From the NCBI GenBank assembly GCA_018366495.1, contig JAGZHZ010000014.1, positions 6,122-70,121 on the forward strand: a stretch of 64,000 nt of DNA, in the 5' to 3' direction. Position numbers and translations under genes: made by a program. A model generated the notes under the pieces. The model ran no database searches. It saw only the letters and a list, made by a program, of their open reading frames with translations, and was not told where the DNA came from. Origin of the DNA: Clostridiales bacterium. GTDB taxonomy: Bacteria; Bacillota; Clostridia; Lachnospirales; Lachnospiraceae. Positions 28,802 through 37,054 of this stretch are shown here, piece by piece (the stretch's first letter is position 1; every line of letters begins with the position of its first letter).

Positions 28802-29638
28802 TCATTTTACTTTTCTAATTCTGTTTTCTGTAATTTCGATGCGTCCCTGCTTCAGGAGACGGCCTACTGCGCGTTTAAAAGCATTTTTGCTCAAGCCAAA
28901 TTCTCTCTGAATAATCTCCGGAGAAACTTTATCGTTGAAAGGCAAAACACCTTCAAATTCCTCAATCACACCCATCACCGCTTCCGCATCTTCGTCAATC
29001 TGAATATATGCTTTTTCTCTCGCAGTCAAATCCAGTTTCCCATCCGGTTTGACACCGGTCACGCGCAGCTGTACCACATCTCCTGCATGATACCGCTCTC
29101 CTGCCTCTTTCGCCTGAATCAGACCGGAATACTTTCCGTCGACAGCTACAAAAGCGCCAAATGTTTTACTGATTTCATATACAATTCCTGTTACATGATC
29201 GTCCTTTTTATAGGAAGACTCTTTGCACAAGTATGGATAAATTTTCATTGTGGCACAGAGACGGCTGCTTTTATCAATATATAAAGCCACCAAAACCTGA
29301 TCGTTCTCCCGTACTCTCTTTGTCTGCTCTTTAAATGGCAGAAGCAGATCCTTTTCCAGTCCCCAGTCCAGAAAAGCTCCTATTTTCCCAACCTCTTTAA
29401 CTGTCAGCTGTGCGATTCCTCCAAGTTCCAGCATCGGTCTGCGTGTCGTTGCGATCATTCGGTCTTTAGAATCTTTATAAAGAAAAACTTCTATCTTTGT
29501 ACCCAATTCCGCATTTTCCGGAACTTCTTTTTGAGGAAGCAGTACTTTTTCAGAAGCTCCCTCCCCTTCTGCAAGGTAAACGCCAAAATTGACGCATTTT
29601 ATCACTGTTAATTCCTGTTTTTTCCCTAATTGCAGCAT
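28802..29638 (-). CDS. cvfB: S1-domain RNA-binding protein, CvfB family
   Basis: A 278-residue protein with S1-type OB folds: about 5-60 (INTVIKCVNFGVYL-like opening, here TVIKCVNFGVYLAEG), 70-130 (LTVKEVGKIGAFLDWG) and 145-215 (VTGIVYEISKTFGAFVAVDG). A C-terminal winged helix (215-278) reads NDKVSPEIIQREFGLSKNAF then GRLLKQGRIEI. This is the CvfB (conserved virulence factor B) arrangement, an RNA-binding regulator first known in staphylococci. The targets here are unknown. A short hairpin ATGATATTTTT/AAAAATATCAT lies 30 bases downstream and may end the transcript. Confidence 0.88.
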   Translation of the reverse strand: MLQLGKKQELTVIKCVNFGVYLAEGEGASEKVLLPQKEVPENAELGTKIEVFLYKDSKDRMIATTRRPMLELGGIAQLTVKEVGKIGAFLDWGLEKDLLLPFKEQTKRVRENDQVLVALYIDKSSRLCATMKIYPYLCKESSYKKDDHVTGIVYEISKTFGAFVAVDGKYSGLIQAKEAGERYHAGDVVQLRVTGVKPDGKLDLTAREKAYIQIDEDAEAVMGVIEEFEGVLPFNDKVSPEIIQREFGLSKNAFKRAVGRLLKQGRIEITENRIRKVK

Positions 29639-29669
29639 ATTTTTATTTCCTCACTCTATTTTTCTCATT

Positions 29670-30404
29670 TTAATGACTGTAAGCGTCTGTTTTTAAAGCG
29701 CCCTTCAGCACAACAACTGCATATGGCTTGTGTGATTCATCGCACAAAGCCACTTCACAGCATCCCGGCTCCTGCTTTACAATCGGAATCACCGTATCAT
29801 GCAAAAGCGCCGCTTTCTTATATTCCGCTCTCATCGAACAGACACAAAAGTCGTCCGGCAGGTATTCCTGTGCCATTGCAATATATTCTTCATTATTTAC
29901 ATGATTATTTGTATCCAGATATCTGCTGTTTATTTGGAATCCCGGCATCTGCGTGCCGCCTTCCGGAAAAGGAATCTTTCTCGGAGCATACTCCATCTCA
30001 TATGGATTTTCCAGTTTATATTTTTCCAGTTCCTCCTGATCAATTTTAGCAGGATGTCCCGTCTCCAAATCCACAAAAATCCAATTGGTATTGGCGTATG
30101 CCAGCACTTCTTCCTTTTCATCCAGAAGCAGAAAATTCCTTTCTCCCAAAAAACCTTTAAAAGCATGAGGCCACGTTTTAACCGTAATGTTTTCTCCCAT
30201 GGAAGGATAGCGTTTCACTTCAATCTGCCAGGAGGAAAGCATCCACGCTTTCTTTCTGGAGGATAAATATTTCCATCCCAGTCCAAGCGATTCCGAATGA
30301 AATGTGCTGCAGTCCTGAAAATAGTTTACTAATGCCGGCAATGTCAGTTTCCCGTCCACACCGGTTTCACTGTAACGCACTCTGCATTTCCATTCATACC
30401 CCAT
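29670..30404 (-). CDS. acyl-ACP thioesterase
   Basis: A 244-residue FatA/FatB-like thioesterase (Acyl-ACP_TE family) with two hot-dog folds. The first starts MGYEWKCRVRYSETGVDGKL and has LVNYFQDCSTFHSESLGLG. The second has RYLDTNNHVNNEEYIAMAQE, which carries the D-N-H-E catalytic set known for the family. It releases free fatty acid from acyl carrier protein, so it may set fatty-acid chain length or recycle acyl-ACP. The start ATG 30404 lies 31 bases before CvfB in the opposite order: this gene is upstream and probably cotranscribed with cvfB. Confidence 0.9.
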   Translation of the reverse strand: MGYEWKCRVRYSETGVDGKLTLPALVNYFQDCSTFHSESLGLGWKYLSSRKKAWMLSSWQIEVKRYPSMGENITVKTWPHAFKGFLGERNFLLLDEKEEVLAYANTNWIFVDLETGHPAKIDQEELEKYKLENPYEMEYAPRKIPFPEGGTQMPGFQINSRYLDTNNHVNNEEYIAMAQEYLPDDFCVCSMRAEYKKAALLHDTVIPIVKQEPGCCEVALCDESHKPYAVVVLKGALKTDAYSH

Positions 30405-30513
30405 AATCTTCCTCCATTCTGCCGCCTTTGACTGGCCGCAAGCGCACGATATCCTTTTTCAGGCAGATATACGCATCTGATTCTTTCCTATTTCAATATC
30501 TGCATAAAAAAAT

Positions 30514-30556
30514 AGCTGTCTCTCAGCGAAACATTTCATTTCGTTAAAGACAGCTT
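30514..30556 (-). terminator. terminator after tRNA-Gln
   Basis: AGCTGTCT and AGACAGCT pair around a 27-base inner region, followed by seven T residues on the minus strand. Confidence 0.7.
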
Positions 30557-30562
30557 GTAGAG

Positions 30563-30635
30563 CTGGGCTAGAAGGATTCGAACCTTCACAATGACGGAGT
30601 CAGAGTCCGTTGCCTTACCGTTTGGCGATAGCCCA
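30563..30635 (-). tRNA. tRNA-Gln(CTG)
   Basis: The minus strand reads TGGGCTATC at the 5' acceptor and TAGCCCA plus discriminator G at the 3' end, a seven-base acceptor stem. The D arm is GCCAAACGGTAAGGC. The anticodon arm is CGGA-CTCTGAC-TCCG, giving anticodon CTG. The T arm is GAAGG-TTCGAAT-CCTTC. The CCA end is not encoded. Confidence 0.95.
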
Positions 30636-30730
30636 TTGCCTCAAGACAAGATGTATTATATACTATGTTTTTCAAAAAAGCAAGTACTTTTTTCAATTTT
30701 TTTTATTTTTTTTCAATTTTTTTATTATCC

Positions 30731-30759
30731 CTGACTTTTAACACAACTTATGGTATAAT
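30731..30759 (+). promoter_or_regulatory. promoter of pncB
   Basis: CTGACT (30731-30736) and TATAAT (30754-30759) are 17 bases apart, with an extended -10 (TGGTATAAT). It lies 69 bases upstream of the pncB start. Confidence 0.75.
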
Positions 30760-30827
30760 ACACCTATTACATAATGATATGATTGACTATCTTATTTACA
30801 AATGTGAACCATGAAGGGAGTCTTTTT

Positions 30828-32291
30828 ATGAGTACAATGAATCTGACATTATTAACAGATTTTTATGAATTGACCATGATGCAGGGATACTTTAAAAATC
30901 CTTCTGATCAGATCGTGATCTTTGATGCGTTTTACCGCCGCAATCCAAGTGGAGGCGGCTATGCGATCGCCGCTGGTCTGGATCAGGTCATCGATTATAT
31001 CAAAAATTTAACATTTTCACCGGAAGATATCGCATATCTGCGCAGCCTGAACACATTTGATGAGGACTTTTTGGATTATCTTGCATCTTTCCATTTCAGC
31101 GGAGATATCTACGCGATTCCAGAAGGAACTGTCGTATTTCCTCATGAACCACTTATCAAAGTCATCGCGCCTATTATGGAAGCACAGCTCATCGAGACTG
31201 CTCTTCTGACTATCATCAATCATCAAAGTCTGATTGCGACAAAGGCTTCCCGTGTTGTCCATGCTGCAAAAGGGGATGGCATTATGGAATTTGGTCTGCG
31301 CCGTGCGCAAGGTCCGGATGCCGGCGTATACGGAGCCCGCGCCGCAATGATCGGAGGATGTATCGGCACATCAAATGTGCTTGCCGGACAGCTTTTCGAT
31401 GTCCCGATCAAGGGAACCCATGCGCACAGCTGGATTATGAGTTTTCCAGATGAATATACTGCTTTTAAAACGTATGCAGAATTGTATCCAAATGCCTGCA
31501 TTTTGCTTGTTGATACATATGATACTTTAAAATCGGGTGTTCCAAATGCAATCCGTGTTTTTAAAGAAATGAGAGATGCCGGAATCGAACTGAAAAATTA
31601 TGGTATCCGCCTTGACAGCGGCGATCTTGCCTATATGTCAAAACAGGCACGTATTCTTCTCGATCAGGCTGGTTTTAAGGATGCTACAATTTCCGCATCC
31701 AGTGATCTGGATGAATATCTGATCCAAAGCTTAAAATCACAGGGAGCTGCCATTACTTCCTGGGGAGTTGGAACGAATCTGATCACTTCAAAAGACTGTC
31801 CTGCTTTTGGCGGTGTCTATAAACTTGCCGCTGTGTATGACAGCAAAACAGAAGATTTTATTCCTAAAATCAAGCTTTCTGAAAATACAGAAAAAATCAC
31901 AAACCCTGGAAATAAAACGATCTACCGTATCTATGAGAAAAAGAGCCATAAGTTAAAAGCAGATCTGATCTGTCTTGTAGATGAAAAATTTGATTCTTCC
32001 CAGGATATGATTATTTTTGATCCTCTGGAGACATGGAAAAAGACAAAAATCCATGCCGGTACCTATGAGCTCAGAGAACTGCTTGTACCTGTTTTCTTAA
32101 ATGGAAAATGTGTATATGAATCCCCTTCTGTGATGGAAATCCGCGACTACTGCGCAAAAGAACTCGATACTTTGTGGGAGGAAACAAAACGTTTCACAAA
32201 TCCGCATGAAGTCTATGTCGATCTCTCACAGAAACTGTATGATATCAAAGCATCCCTGCTGGAAGAACTGAGTATCGAGTCCTTAAAATAA
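30828..32291 (+). CDS. pncB: nicotinate phosphoribosyltransferase
   Basis: A 487-residue enzyme that joins nicotinate to PRPP, the first step of NAD salvage. The start is ATG 30828, preceded by AAGGGAG; the longer frame from 30783 lacks a ribosome site. Family sequences seen are LTDFYELTMMQGYF at the N-terminus, GTHAHSWIMSF with the phosphorylated His region, IRLDSGDLAY, and TSWGVGTNLITSKD for phosphate binding. Length and order fit PncB rather than nicotinamide phosphoribosyltransferase. It is a single-gene unit with its own promoter and terminator. Confidence 0.94.
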   Translation: MSTMNLTLLTDFYELTMMQGYFKNPSDQIVIFDAFYRRNPSGGGYAIAAGLDQVIDYIKNLTFSPEDIAYLRSLNTFDEDFLDYLASFHFSGDIYAIPEGTVVFPHEPLIKVIAPIMEAQLIETALLTIINHQSLIATKASRVVHAAKGDGIMEFGLRRAQGPDAGVYGARAAMIGGCIGTSNVLAGQLFDVPIKGTHAHSWIMSFPDEYTAFKTYAELYPNACILLVDTYDTLKSGVPNAIRVFKEMRDAGIELKNYGIRLDSGDLAYMSKQARILLDQAGFKDATISASSDLDEYLIQSLKSQGAAITSWGVGTNLITSKDCPAFGGVYKLAAVYDSKTEDFIPKIKLSENTEKITNPGNKTIYRIYEKKSHKLKADLICLVDEKFDSSQDMIIFDPLETWKKTKIHAGTYELRELLVPVFLNGKCVYESPSVMEIRDYCAKELDTLWEETKRFTNPHEVYVDLSQKLYDIKASLLEELSIESLK

Positions 32292-32325
32292 TCCTTCAGA
32301 AATTATTATTCCAGATCTATTTAGA

Positions 32326-32375
32326 AGAGGTTTTTTATAGAACAGCTGAAATGTTTTATAAAAAACCTCTTTTTT
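32326..32375. terminator. bidirectional terminator between pncB and spoVT
   Basis: AGAGGTTTTTTATA pairs with TTATAAAAAACCTCT and is flanked by T runs on both strands, between two convergent genes. Confidence 0.85.
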
Positions 32376-32380
32376 CCTAT

Positions 32381-32926
32381 TTATGATTCCATCTGCTTTC
32401 CCATAAAACTGGACGCACATTTTGCTAACAATTTCTCCGTTTCACCCATTCTTTTTCCTTCTTTTCCCAGCAAGATCACCGCGCCTATCGCATCACCTTC
32501 ACTGATGATCGTCCAGATCACCTGCCCTGCGCACTCTTCTGCATCATCTCTTGTAAGTCTCACATATTCTCCCTCATTTTTATTGACTAAAATATTTTTC
32601 CTTTCATTAATCAATGTCTCCAGCTCCGGACTGATATTTTTTCCAACCAATTCTTTTTTACATCCTCCTGCCGCCGCAATCACCTGATCACGGTCGCAGA
32701 TACATACCATATGACCCGTTCCCTGAGCCAGAGCTTCTGCATACTCCTTTGCAAACGTTCCTAACTCCCCGATCGGAGAATATTTTTTTAAAATCACTTC
32801 TCCCTCACGATCTGTAAAAATTTCCAGCGGGTCGCCTTCCCGAATGCGGAGTGTCTTTCTGATCTCCTTCGGAATCACAACTCTCCCAAGATCATCAATA
32901 CGTCTAACAATTCCTGTCGCTTTCAT
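32381..32926 (-). CDS. spoVT: stage V sporulation regulator SpoVT
   Basis: A 181-residue AbrB-family transcription factor that tunes sigma-G gene expression in the forespore. The start is ATG 32926, with GGAGGA eight bases upstream; the longer frame lacks a site. The N-terminal swapped-hairpin domain reads TGIVRRIDDLGRVVIPKEIR, a near-perfect SpoVT signature. The rest (about 56-178) is a GAF domain (LAQGTGHMVCICDRDQVI, VIWTIISEGDAIGAVILLG). It indicates a spore-forming lineage. Its promoter region carries a long inverted repeat and a possible sigma-G promoter. Confidence 0.95.
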   Translation of the reverse strand: MKATGIVRRIDDLGRVVIPKEIRKTLRIREGDPLEIFTDREGEVILKKYSPIGELGTFAKEYAEALAQGTGHMVCICDRDQVIAAAGGCKKELVGKNISPELETLINERKNILVNKNEGEYVRLTRDDAEECAGQVIWTIISEGDAIGAVILLGKEGKRMGETEKLLAKCASSFMGKQMES

Positions 32927-32928
32927 AT

Positions 32929-32995
32929 ATAAAATTCCTCCATCTGCTATACTTTCCAATTTTGGGAATAGTATCTGTAGATGGAGGAATTTTAT
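32929..32995. repeat. 67-bp imperfect palindrome covering the spoVT ribosome site
   Basis: Seventeen bases at 32929-32945 (ATAAAATTCCTCCATCT) are repeated inverted at 32979-32995. Inner arms TATACTTTCC and GGAATAGTAT add to the stem. The gene-near arm contains the GGAGG ribosome site on the minus strand. Confidence 0.8.
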
Positions 32996-32997
32996 GC
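32969..32997 (-). promoter_or_regulatory. possible sigma-G promoter of spoVT
   Basis: On the minus strand GCATA (32993-32997) and GATACTA (32969-32975) are 17 bases apart, close to the sigma-G/F pattern (GNATR and CATNNTA). spoVT is a known sigma-G gene in Bacillus. The -10 has one mismatch. Confidence 0.45.
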
Positions 32998-33113
32998 AGA
33001 TATCAAAAAGTCTTTTTTATTCATCTGTGCTATAATAAAGTGAATTCTTTATCGTCTAAAGGTAATGGACTTTTTGACTATCGTTTTATAAGATAAGAAA
33101 GAGGTGAAACTAT

Positions 33114-34076
33114 ATGGAAGGCATATTTAAAAAGAAATATTTACTGGACATTCTCTTTTTATTTTTAGGCGTTTCTTCGATTGGACTTTATCTTTTTATT
33201 GCATCCGTAGATACGCAAACTGCCCATGAAATCATTATTTTTATTATTTTGAGTATCTTGTTATGTTCCATCAGTATAATTGATATTTGTCTCAAACATA
33301 ATACCTATCTTCGCATAAATGATCATCATCTTTCTGCACGATATCATTTTTATAAAAAAATAGAATGTGATTTATCAGAAATAGAATTTGCATCTTCTGC
33401 CTTCGGAATCTTAACATTATATCTGAAAAATGGAACGTCCTACACAGTCACTGGATTAGAAAATGGACATCTTATTTCTTCTTTTATCCTAAAAAATATT
33501 GATGTCGCATTTGACCAGCCTTTAGATGATCTTTTTAGAGAACTTTCCATTTTAAAAAACAAACACAAACGGATTCTTCCCTATTTTTTTATATTTATAT
33601 CATTGTGGATTTTATTTTTCATCATTTTTATCAACCTGACAGGTGATAAAGAATTTTACGAATTTACCAGAAGAGATTGGACAAATATATCTATTTTCGG
33701 TATCCTTATTATATTCAATTTTCTTCCTTTTTTTTATATCTCTATTTTAGTTAAAAATAAAACCAGGTGTATAGAGCGCCTAAAATACAAAATTCAATGG
33801 ACAGCTATAAAATTCACCCCGCTTCCTGATGGAAATATCATTCATGTTTTTACTGACAGCGCTTATTCCTTTCGCCTTTGCTTCATCAGGGTTCCTGATT
33901 GCCAAAGCTTCTATTACACACTTGAAAAATTTGATAAATCTTTGTCCCTCATAAAAAAATATATATCAGAAGTCTACAAAAAGAAAGATGATTTTCTGAT
34001 TGTACTTGAGAAAGATCCTGAAAGTTTTCCATTCGATCCTAATCCAGATAAATTAATCGAAATTGCTCTCCATTGA
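33114..34076 (+). CDS. unknown membrane protein with PH-like soluble part
   Basis: A 320-residue protein I do not recognise. It has four membrane segments: about 10-30 (LDILFLFLGVSSIGLYLFIA), 38-58, 155-175 and 192-212. Between the second and third pair is a soluble segment of about 90 residues (YLRINDHHLSARYHFYKKIE, YLKNGTSYTVTGL) that resembles bacterial PH-like (bPH2/YcxB-like) domains, and a second one follows the last helix. GAGGTGA lies eight bases before ATG 33114. The gene is AT-rich compared with its neighbours and stands alone, ending at a hairpin. No function can be assigned. Confidence 0.7.
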   Translation: MEGIFKKKYLLDILFLFLGVSSIGLYLFIASVDTQTAHEIIIFIILSILLCSISIIDICLKHNTYLRINDHHLSARYHFYKKIECDLSEIEFASSAFGILTLYLKNGTSYTVTGLENGHLISSFILKNIDVAFDQPLDDLFRELSILKNKHKRILPYFFIFISLWILFFIIFINLTGDKEFYEFTRRDWTNISIFGILIIFNFLPFFYISILVKNKTRCIERLKYKIQWTAIKFTPLPDGNIIHVFTDSAYSFRLCFIRVPDCQSFYYTLEKFDKSLSLIKKYISEVYKKKDDFLIVLEKDPESFPFDPNPDKLIEIALH

Positions 34077-34087
34077 CAAAAGAAAAA

Positions 34088-34119
34088 CGCAGCTCTTAGA
34101 TATTTCCTAAAAGCTGCGC
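34088..34119. terminator. bidirectional terminator
   Basis: CGCAGCTCTTA and TAAAAGCTGCG form a stem, T-rich on both sides, between the unknown membrane protein gene and the convergent LacI gene. Confidence 0.75.
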
Positions 34120-34169
34120 TTTCCTTTTAATTTTTTCATAACTCTCTTCTTTCTTAAAAACTTTCTGCC

Positions 34170-35201
34170 TCAATGAATATCCCGCACAGACTGCGCTTCT
34201 ATCAGTTTTCCTTCAAAAAGCATCCTCTGTCCGCCGCCTTTTTTATGAATCATCTCAAACAGCATATGAATCGTCGCCTTTGCCATCTCTTCCATAGGCT
34301 GCCGCAGCGTCGTGATCGATGGGTTATAGAACTGCGCCAGTTCCAATCCATCAAATCCCACTACAGAATAATCTCCCGGAACGGTCTTTCCGCTGTCAAA
34401 GATTGCTTTGCAGGCTCCGATCGCCATGCGGTCCGATATCACATACAGTGCGGTAAAATCTGCATTTTCCTCCAGAAGTTCTTTTGTCAGAGCATATCCG
34501 TTTTCCATCGTATAGCTTCCAAGCTCCGGGTGCATATATTTTACAAGTGAAGGATTTGGCTCCATTCCATGCCTTTTCAATGCTCTGTAATAGCCTTCCA
34601 GCCGCAGTCTTCCAATACTTTCATCTTCTCTGGCGGATGTGATAATTGCAATTTTTTCATGTCCTTTTGAAAGCAGATAGTCTACTACTTTTTCACTTTC
34701 TCTTATATCATCCACCGAAACAGTAGCATACCGTTTCTTCCCCTCCTCACTCTCCAGATCAATCGTGCTGAGTACAAACGGCACAGATATCTGATCCAGT
34801 TTGGAGATGGAATGTGTAAACTGACCGCCTAAAAATACAATTCCCCGCAGACGCTTCTCCTTTTCCAGCTTGATTGCCTCGTCTACTTCATCCTGCCATT
34901 CATCCACATGCTGCAAAACAAGAGAATATTTTTCTTTTTGTATTTCTTCTTCAAACACTTTTATCATCCGCAAAAAGAGAGGATTGCTGATCCCTTTTAC
35001 CAGAACAGCAATCTCTTTTGATGCAGTACGTTTCAGATTTCTGGCACTATTATTGGGAATATAATTATGCAGACGGATTGTCTCCATAATCATGTGTTTC
35101 GTCTCTGGATTAATATCAGGGTGATTATTCATAGCCCGCGATACCGTGCTCACCCCTACACCGCACATTCGTGCAATATCCTTAATCGTAACTCTTTCCA
35201 T
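34170..35201 (-). CDS. LacI family transcriptional regulator
   Basis: A 343-residue repressor-type regulator. The N-terminal helix-turn-helix is TIKDIARMCGVGVSTVSRAM, then the hinge with NNSARNLKRTASK. The rest is a periplasmic-binding-protein-like sugar domain with SVVGFDGLELAQFYNPSITT near the end. It is the last gene of the sugar ABC operon (71 bases after the second permease) and most likely controls it through the palindrome at 38432-38455. The effector sugar is unknown; the lack of a glycosidase nearby gives no hint. Confidence 0.93.
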   Translation of the reverse strand: MERVTIKDIARMCGVGVSTVSRAMNNHPDINPETKHMIMETIRLHNYIPNNSARNLKRTASKEIAVLVKGISNPLFLRMIKVFEEEIQKEKYSLVLQHVDEWQDEVDEAIKLEKEKRLRGIVFLGGQFTHSISKLDQISVPFVLSTIDLESEEGKKRYATVSVDDIRESEKVVDYLLSKGHEKIAIITSAREDESIGRLRLEGYYRALKRHGMEPNPSLVKYMHPELGSYTMENGYALTKELLEENADFTALYVISDRMAIGACKAIFDSGKTVPGDYSVVGFDGLELAQFYNPSITTLRQPMEEMAKATIHMLFEMIHKKGGGQRMLFEGKLIEAQSVRDIH

Positions 35202-35272
35202 CTGCCCTTCCTCTTTTTTCCAAATCAGTTTATCACTTTGTTGTCTGTGTGCCTTGTCTCTCCATCTTCCGA

Positions 35273-36112
35273 TCAGCCTTTTACAGCTCCTGCGACAACG
35301 CCTTCAATAATATGTTTCTGACATGCCAGGTAGAATACAATAATAGGAATAATTCCAAGTACCAGAACACCCATCATCGCTCCCATATCCACAGAACCAT
35401 ATCCGCCTTTCAGATACTGAATAGCAATCGGGATCGTCTTATATTTTCTGATATCCAACACCAGATATGGCAGCAGATAATCATTCCAGATCCACATCGC
35501 CTGCAGAATTGCAACTGTGATATAGGTAGGTTTCATGATCGGCATCACAACTTTAAAATAGGTCTGAATCGGAGTACATCCATCAATCATCGCTGCCTCT
35601 TCGATTTCAATCGGGATTGATTTTACAAAACCGGCAAACATAAATACCGCTAATCCTGCTCCAAAGCCCAGATAGATCACAATGATTCCCACCGGATTGT
35701 TCAGATGGAGCATATTTGCAATTTTAGACAGTGTAAACATAACCATCTGAAACGGCACAATCATAGAAAACAGACACAGATAATAAATGGTATTTGTAAT
35801 TTTATTTTTTACACGGCTGATATACCATGCGCACATCGAAGTACATAAAATAATTGCAATAACAGAAAATACTGTGATAAATAAGGACCATCCGAATGCT
35901 TCAAAAAATCCGGTTTTTTCAATACCATTGATATAGTTTTCAAGACCTACAAACGTTTTTTCTGTAGGCAGTGAGAATGGTGAACGGCTGATATACGCTT
36001 TTTTCTTAAATGAGTTGATGACAACCAAAGCAATCGGAAATACATAGATCAGACTGATGATCGTGAAAATAACCGTCAGCAGTCTTCCGTGTTTTGCTTT
36101 TCTCGTATTCAT
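35273..36112 (-). CDS. carbohydrate ABC transporter permease, MalG type
   Basis: A 279-residue inner-membrane permease of the CUT1 class with six membrane helices. The EAA loop, which docks the ATPase, reads EEAAMIDGCTPIQTYFKVVM followed by P (near residue 185). The start ATG shares its A with the TAA stop of the MalF-type gene (TAATG), so the two are translationally coupled and make the heterodimeric channel. Confidence 0.93.
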   Translation of the reverse strand: MNTRKAKHGRLLTVIFTIISLIYVFPIALVVINSFKKKAYISRSPFSLPTEKTFVGLENYINGIEKTGFFEAFGWSLFITVFSVIAIILCTSMCAWYISRVKNKITNTIYYLCLFSMIVPFQMVMFTLSKIANMLHLNNPVGIIVIYLGFGAGLAVFMFAGFVKSIPIEIEEAAMIDGCTPIQTYFKVVMPIMKPTYITVAILQAMWIWNDYLLPYLVLDIRKYKTIPIAIQYLKGGYGSVDMGAMMGVLVLGIIPIIVFYLACQKHIIEGVVAGAVKG

Positions 36113-36960
36113 TACTGCTGCACCTCCTTCGTTCTGGTCAGTCTGTTCTGACCGATAGCAATCACTGCAACCAGGATAAAGAATAAGACTGCTTTCGCCT
36201 GGCCGACACCCTCATATCCTGCTCTTCCATAAAAAGTATTATAAATATTAAGAGCAAGCAGCTCTGACATCTTTGATGGTTCTCCTCCCGTCAGTGCCAG
36301 GTTCTGGTCGAACAGTTTAAATCCATTCGTCAATGTCAGGAATGTACAGATTGTGATGGATGGCATCACCATCGGAATTGTCACTTTAAACAGAATCTGG
36401 CGCGGGCTTGCCCCGTCAATTTTAGCTGCCTCAATTAATTCTCCTGGTATATTTTGGATTCCTGAAATATAGATAATCATCATATAACCTACCTGCTGCC
36501 ACAGCATCAAAATTACCAATCCCCAAAATCCATATACAGAAGAATATGTCAGTGTCTTCTGAAAATACAGCAAAATACCATTTAATAAAAGCTGCCAGAT
36601 ATATCCCAGAATAATACCGCCAATCAAGTTTGGCATAAAGAATACGGTACGGAATATATTGGTTCCCTTGATCTTCTTTGTCAAAAGCATTGCTACAGCA
36701 AATGCAAGTATATTGATCAACAGAACAGAAACGATGGTAAACAGCGCCGTATACCACAGTGAATGTGCAAACGGATCCGTGGGATCACCGAAAATTTTCA
36801 CATAATTGGCAAGTCCTACAAATTTTGCATCTGTCACAGTTGTAAATTTGCAGAACGATAAATAGATTCCCATAATAAAGGGTGCAATAAATCCAATGGT
36901 AAATGCCAGCATGGTCGGCAGAAGAAATACCGGCCAGTATTTTTTGATCGCCTTCTCCAT
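36112..36960 (-). CDS. carbohydrate ABC transporter permease, MalF type
   Basis: A 282-residue CUT1 permease. The start is ATG 36960, with a GAGGG site upstream; the longer frame begins before the ribosome site. Six helices are seen, and the EAA loop is ELIEAAKIDGASPRQILFKV (near residue 190). It pairs with the MalG-type protein. No ATPase gene is present, so the operon must use a shared MsmK/UgpC-type ATPase encoded elsewhere, as is usual in Firmicutes. Confidence 0.93.
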   Translation of the reverse strand: MEKAIKKYWPVFLLPTMLAFTIGFIAPFIMGIYLSFCKFTTVTDAKFVGLANYVKIFGDPTDPFAHSLWYTALFTIVSVLLINILAFAVAMLLTKKIKGTNIFRTVFFMPNLIGGIILGYIWQLLLNGILLYFQKTLTYSSVYGFWGLVILMLWQQVGYMMIIYISGIQNIPGELIEAAKIDGASPRQILFKVTIPMVMPSITICTFLTLTNGFKLFDQNLALTGGEPSKMSELLALNIYNTFYGRAGYEGVGQAKAVLFFILVAVIAIGQNRLTRTKEVQQ

Positions 36961-37054
36961 ATTTTTCCCTCTTTCTTTCAAAAAGGGCGAGCAAAGCATC
37001 GCTCACCCTTTCTCTGTTCATTTTAAATCTGATTCAAAATTTTTTCTCTGCACA

